Below are positions 60,532 through 64,000 of a stretch of DNA of 64,000 nt, piece by piece; within the stretch, counting starts at the first letter, position 1, and each line of letters opens with the position of its first letter. The translations under genes were made by a program, and so were the position numbers. The notes under the pieces were generated by a model. That model was not told the DNA's origin. It searched no databases and saw only the letters and a program-made list of their open reading frames with translations. Origin of the DNA: Fen-1254 sp963769605 (GTDB taxonomy: Bacteria > Bacteroidota > Ignavibacteria > UBA10030); the NCBI GenBank assembly GCA_963769605.1, contig CAVYML010000001.1, positions 62,001-126,000 on the forward strand, written 5' to 3'.

Positions 60532-61369
60532 ATTATTCCGGAATCTGGCAGAATGTCGGGATTGATAGTCCCCTCAGTACATGCTTCATTTGATAGAACT
60601 TCGTCAACTTCGCCGTCGGAACCTATTTATACCGACTTACATCCGATACCAACACAACTGCCCGGCTCTGTTCTGGCTGAAATAGTTTTTTTAACAGAAT
60701 TCCAAAATTACAGAACCGCTTGATTGTCTACTTATTCCTATGCAATCCCAGCATCCCCACTTTAGGGGATGGGAGTGTGCATTGAGTTTTTACAGATTTG
60801 CAAGGTCTTGACAATCTTCGTAATAATCGCTTCATTAATCCAATCCACTTGATCAATTCACCAAGCTGAACACTTCCATTGGCACGTAGAATGATCAAGG
60901 GGAATAACTCCGTGAGCACGTGTAGGGGAACAACACACGCTCCGCGATAGACTTGAGACCCCAAGTTGTTCAATAATTCGGATATCGAAAGATAGTATGT
61001 GTCTTTGACGGTCAAGACAGGTATCCAATTAGCGTTGTAGCTCTTGAATTGCAAGAAATGGGAAATTAAAAGTGACATTCGAGGAGAAATAATTGACGAG
61101 CGACATGTAATCATTCGCAGGCTGGAAGTAGTGCTGAAGCAAAGAATTTGTTTTTGATGAGTTGAGATCAGTATTCGTTCACTGCAATCAGTATAATATC
61201 GGCAAGCAGCGTTATATGTGGACTGAGTGTGGCTTTTTTATTATAAGGTCTCAATGAAGGGAAAACTTTTTTTAGAAACCGAACATATTCTTTCTCAAGA
61301 TGAGTGTTGTCAATTTAGGTAAACAATGCCAAATTTCAATAAATCAACAAAAATTTCTAAGGTTAGAAT
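60532..61369. other. 838-bp gap, possible mobile-element trace
   Basis: No gene is well supported. A minus-strand frame of 128 codons (60728-61114) has no recognisable domain. At its downstream end lies the hairpin CATCCCC-ACTTTA-GGGGATG (60752-60771) followed on the plus strand by GGAGTGTG, which resembles the ends of IS200/IS605-type elements, but no transposase or TnpB was recognised. The last 100 bp before 61370 are AT-rich and may hold a promoter. Confidence 0.35.
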
Positions 61370-62449
61370 ATGAAGAAATATGCTTCAATCTTTATCTTCT
61401 CAATTTCAATATGTGCATTGCCATTAAATCTTAATTGCAAGAAGGACAATGCATCATGTATAACATGTCCGCCGCCACAAGACGGGCCTGATTCCACCTC
61501 GCACGTCATTAACTGGCAGGTTGACACTATTGGCACGTGGCAAAGTTATTTGTTTGGTGTTTGGGGTACTGATCAAAATAATGTTTATGCAATTGGGAAT
61601 ATTTATAATCCCGACAGCACCACACAAGGGACAAATATTATGCATTGGGATGGAGTTAAATGGAATTCAGAAAAATATTGGGAAGGAGATATAAGTGCGA
61701 TCTACGGATTCTCAAGAAATGATGTTTGGGTGGCAGGAGAAAAAATTGTTGATCCAAATAATTATCCTTTGTTTGGGCATTGGGATGGAGAAAAATGGAG
61801 TAGTACTATCCTTGGTTTCCAAGGATGGTTGCGAGGCTTGTGGGGTACCTCTTCTATGAATTTATTCGCTGTGGGTGGTAATGGTATGATTCTTCATTTT
61901 GATGGTTCCACATGGTCACAAATGACGAGTGGAACTACGGTTTCTCTATGGGATATTTGGGGGGGGTCTGAAAATCAAATATATGCTTCTGGATATGACG
62001 AATCATTAGGGCGTGGTGTATTGCTGTTCTATAACGGTACAAGTTGGCAGACACTATATGATAATATTTATAATGCCGGCGATCCGACAAATACACCACG
62101 GGGAGAAACTTCGACTGTTTGGGGATATGATACCGCGCACGTCTTCATATATACAAATGCCGGGACATTCATGGGCAATAGATTCGGGTGGATGAAGGCT
62201 AATGCCCCAACAGACAATACATTTATGTATAAAATTCGGGGTTCTTCGAAGATAAATTTATTTATGACCGGTCCCTATAGCTTAATCATTCATTGGAACG
62301 GAAAGAGTTGGTATCGATATGATGAATTGTACCAAAAATCAAATGGTGACCTGTTGTATAGTGCGTCGGTATTTACAAATCAAGTATTTATTGTCGGCAC
62401 GTCGGAAAAAGCACAAGCCATAGTCTATCGAGGAACTATACAGAATTAG
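61370..62449 (+). CDS. Lipoprotein with propeller-like repeats
   Basis: 359 residues. The signal peptide ends in LPLNLNCKKD, a lipobox with the modified Cys at about residue 23. A Cys-Pro-rich linker (CITCPPPQDG) follows, then repeats with W-G or W-D at regular spacing: YLFGVWGTDQNNVYAIGN, IYGFSRNDVWVAGE, LRGLWGTSSMNLFAVGGNG and LWDIWGGSENQIYASG. These look like blades of a beta-propeller, common in surface lipoproteins of this group. Function is unknown. AGGTTAGA upstream gives only a weak ribosome site. Confidence 0.78.
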   Translation: MKKYASIFIFSISICALPLNLNCKKDNASCITCPPPQDGPDSTSHVINWQVDTIGTWQSYLFGVWGTDQNNVYAIGNIYNPDSTTQGTNIMHWDGVKWNSEKYWEGDISAIYGFSRNDVWVAGEKIVDPNNYPLFGHWDGEKWSSTILGFQGWLRGLWGTSSMNLFAVGGNGMILHFDGSTWSQMTSGTTVSLWDIWGGSENQIYASGYDESLGRGVLLFYNGTSWQTLYDNIYNAGDPTNTPRGETSTVWGYDTAHVFIYTNAGTFMGNRFGWMKANAPTDNTFMYKIRGSSKINLFMTGPYSLIIHWNGKSWYRYDELYQKSNGDLLYSASVFTNQVFIVGTSEKAQAIVYRGTIQN

Positions 62450-62484
62450 AGGGAAATAGACAAGCAAAGAAATATAAATAGAAA

Positions 62485-62508
62485 GGGACGGTGCGGCAAC
62501 ACCGTCCC
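62485..62508 (+). terminator. GC-rich hairpin behind the lipoprotein gene
   Basis: Perfect stem GGGACGGTG (62485-62493) with CACCGTCCC (62500-62508) and a 6-nt loop. There is no T-run, so termination may be weak or Rho-aided. Confidence 0.5.
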
Positions 62509-62621
62509 ACAATGCAAATAATATATAGGCTGTTTTCCTGCTAAAGGGATAAACCTATTCTTATTCGCATATGTAATGTACCACATTTGCCTTTAAAATA
62601 CTTTTTACATGGAGGCATAAA

Positions 62622-64000
62622 ATGATGAAAATTAGATTAATACGACTATGGGCGGTCCTTCTTTCTGTTGTGCGTTTAGCATTCGGGCAGATCGACCCCA
62701 TAACACCCGATAACTGGACGAATGCAGGGTATCGAGGAGACATTCCTCGTGCATTCGACATTCTTATCAACATGAAAGATTCATACGGATTAAAAGGAGA
62801 CGGTACAACAGACGATGCGCCTGGAATTCAGAGAGCGATTACAGATAAAATAAACAATCATCCGAATCAGTTCGTCGTCCTTTTTTTCCCGGTTGGAAAT
62901 TATGTGCTTAATAGTTCTATCCAAATTCCGCCTGCCGCTAGTAAGCTTGTTTTTATAGGACAAGGTTCCGATCATACAAAGTTTATAATAACACATGGCA
63001 ATATTGCATTTAACATTTCATCATCAACCACTTCAGGATTTAATGTTGTTCCATCAGGGAATTATGGTCAATACTTAAGAGGAAGCAGTTCGTTTCAGGT
63101 TCCTTTCACCGGCATAAATGCAAATGATTTCTTAGAAATTCAAGTAAGTGATGGTATTTGGCACGGACACTATTATTCGACAAATCATTATCCAATCCAG
63201 GATAATTATGTCGGACAGATAGTAAAAGTTATTGGCGCTACACCATCTGGAGGTTCCACCAATCTGACTCTTGAAGAGCCTCTTCGCTTGAATTATGGGA
63301 TGAATCAGGGGTATGATTTGCATCCGTTAGTGCAAAAGATAACGACTGTTAATCATATCGGCTTTGAAAATATTACTGTTTACAATGCAAGCTCAGGCGG
63401 CGAAAGTTGTTATAATTTTATCTTTTCGTATGCCACAGATTGCTGGATGTGGGGTGTACAAAGTGAGAGGCCTTTTAAGGCTCATGTATACATTTCCAAA
63501 AGCAGTGGCATTGAAATACGAGGCTGTTATTTTTATAACGCACAGGCATTTGGTGATGGAGGACAAGGTTATGGCATCACTATCAATACTCATTCAACCG
63601 ACTGTTTAGTGGAAGACAATGTTTTTCATCACTTGCGACATGCCATGATGGTTCAAGGTGGAGCAAATGGAAATGTTTTTGGGTTCAATTTTTCGAATGA
63701 TCAGTACTCTCCTGATGAAGTTGACAATGGAGACATTAGTTTCCATGGTACATACCCGTATGATAATCTCTTCGAGGGTAATATTGCGTTGTTCGCCGAT
63801 GGCGATGACTATTGGGGTTCTAACGGTCCCAATAATGTGTTATACAGAAATTCGCTGCGACAAGATCCGATAAATTACTGCCCATCTGGTAATTATTGGG
63901 ACCATGATGGAGGAATACGACTTATCGGTCCAACTGTAAACGGAATAGAAATGCCGCAAGGATTTTACGTATTATGCAATTCAGTAGAAGAAGGTGCCTG
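62622..64000 (+). CDS. Secreted right-handed beta-helix protein (pectate lyase 3-like), 3' end outside the window
   Basis: Open from ATG 62622 (GGAGGC just upstream) to the window end, at least 459 residues. A signal peptide ends near RLAFGQ. The motif YGLKGDGTTDDAPGIQRAI is the hallmark opening of the Pectate_lyase_3 / glycan-active beta-helix family. Repeated coils follow: IGFENITVYNASSGG, GIEIRGCYFYNAQAFGDG and DCLVEDNVFHHLRHAMM. It could degrade or bind polysaccharide; catalytic residues cannot be assigned without the structure. The C-terminus, probably with a T9SS domain, is not visible. Confidence 0.85.
   Translation, partial: MMKIRLIRLWAVLLSVVRLAFGQIDPITPDNWTNAGYRGDIPRAFDILINMKDSYGLKGDGTTDDAPGIQRAITDKINNHPNQFVVLFFPVGNYVLNSSIQIPPAASKLVFIGQGSDHTKFIITHGNIAFNISSSTTSGFNVVPSGNYGQYLRGSSSFQVPFTGINANDFLEIQVSDGIWHGHYYSTNHYPIQDNYVGQIVKVIGATPSGGSTNLTLEEPLRLNYGMNQGYDLHPLVQKITTVNHIGFENITVYNASSGGESCYNFIFSYATDCWMWGVQSERPFKAHVYISKSSGIEIRGCYFYNAQAFGDGGQGYGITINTHSTDCLVEDNVFHHLRHAMMVQGGANGNVFGFNFSNDQYSPDEVDNGDISFHGTYPYDNLFEGNIALFADGDDYWGSNGPNNVLYRNSLRQDPINYCPSGNYWDHDGGIRLIGPTVNGIEMPQGFYVLCNSVEEGA

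Noticed and set aside
60728..61114. 128-codon minus-strand frame, perhaps an IS605-type TnpB piece
   Set aside because: No TnpB motifs (RuvC DED, zinc finger) can be found; only the end hairpin is suggestive.

Overview
The window looks like chromosomal DNA of a Bacteroidota/Chlorobi-group bacterium, most like an Ignavibacteria-type lineage. The basis is secreted proteins ending in the NYPNPFNP-type C-terminal sorting domain of the type IX secretion system (T9SS), a moderate-GC core with a full lysine-pathway operon, and an AT-rich accessory half. Species cannot be told from the sequence alone.

Left part (1-11.1 kb): two secreted/TPR proteins, then a tightly overlapping three-gene defence operon: a type III-like DNA methyltransferase (Mod), an OLD-type ATPase-TOPRIM nuclease inserted in the middle, and a Res helicase-nuclease. 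A HigB toxin and a HigA-ImmA antitoxin follow; the antitoxin has a frameshift just before its C-terminus. Hairpin repeats of one family flank this block.

Core part (11.2-26.1 kb): minus-strand housekeeping genes. These are an eight-gene operon (HisA-like, PfkB-like kinase, lysC, dapB, dapA, dapD, rfbD-like, serS), then a heterodimeric-type ABC exporter pair and a DnaQ-like exonuclease. A family 9 glycosyltransferase diverges from the operon. A probable small RNA, a single-domain response regulator and tRNA-Arg(TCT) close the block.

Accessory part (26.1-55.9 kb): directly behind the tRNA lie remnants of a tyrosine recombinase and of a sigma-like regulator. From 27.3 to 46.2 kb almost all genes are small, on the plus strand, AT-rich, and mostly secreted or membrane proteins. 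They are separated by related spacers, several of which carry integron attC-like boxes (RYYYAAC ... GTTRRRY). I read this as a decaying cassette array without a visible IntI integrase. It has been hit by an IS with a clear 7-bp target duplication, an IS3 element, an IS66 element and two group II introns, one of them with its RT gene deleted. Next come a type I RM remnant (hsdM with a nonsense codon, a DUF1016 nuclease, hsdS, no hsdR), a phosphoesterase, and an integrase lacking its first catalytic arginine.

Right part (55.9-64 kb): a non-specific nuclease, an orphan T9SS domain, about 2 kb of non-coding DNA built from hairpins, direct repeats and a 389-bp nested inverted repeat, a three-gene unit ending in a sigma-like regulator, a lipoprotein, and the start of a secreted beta-helix protein that runs off the window.
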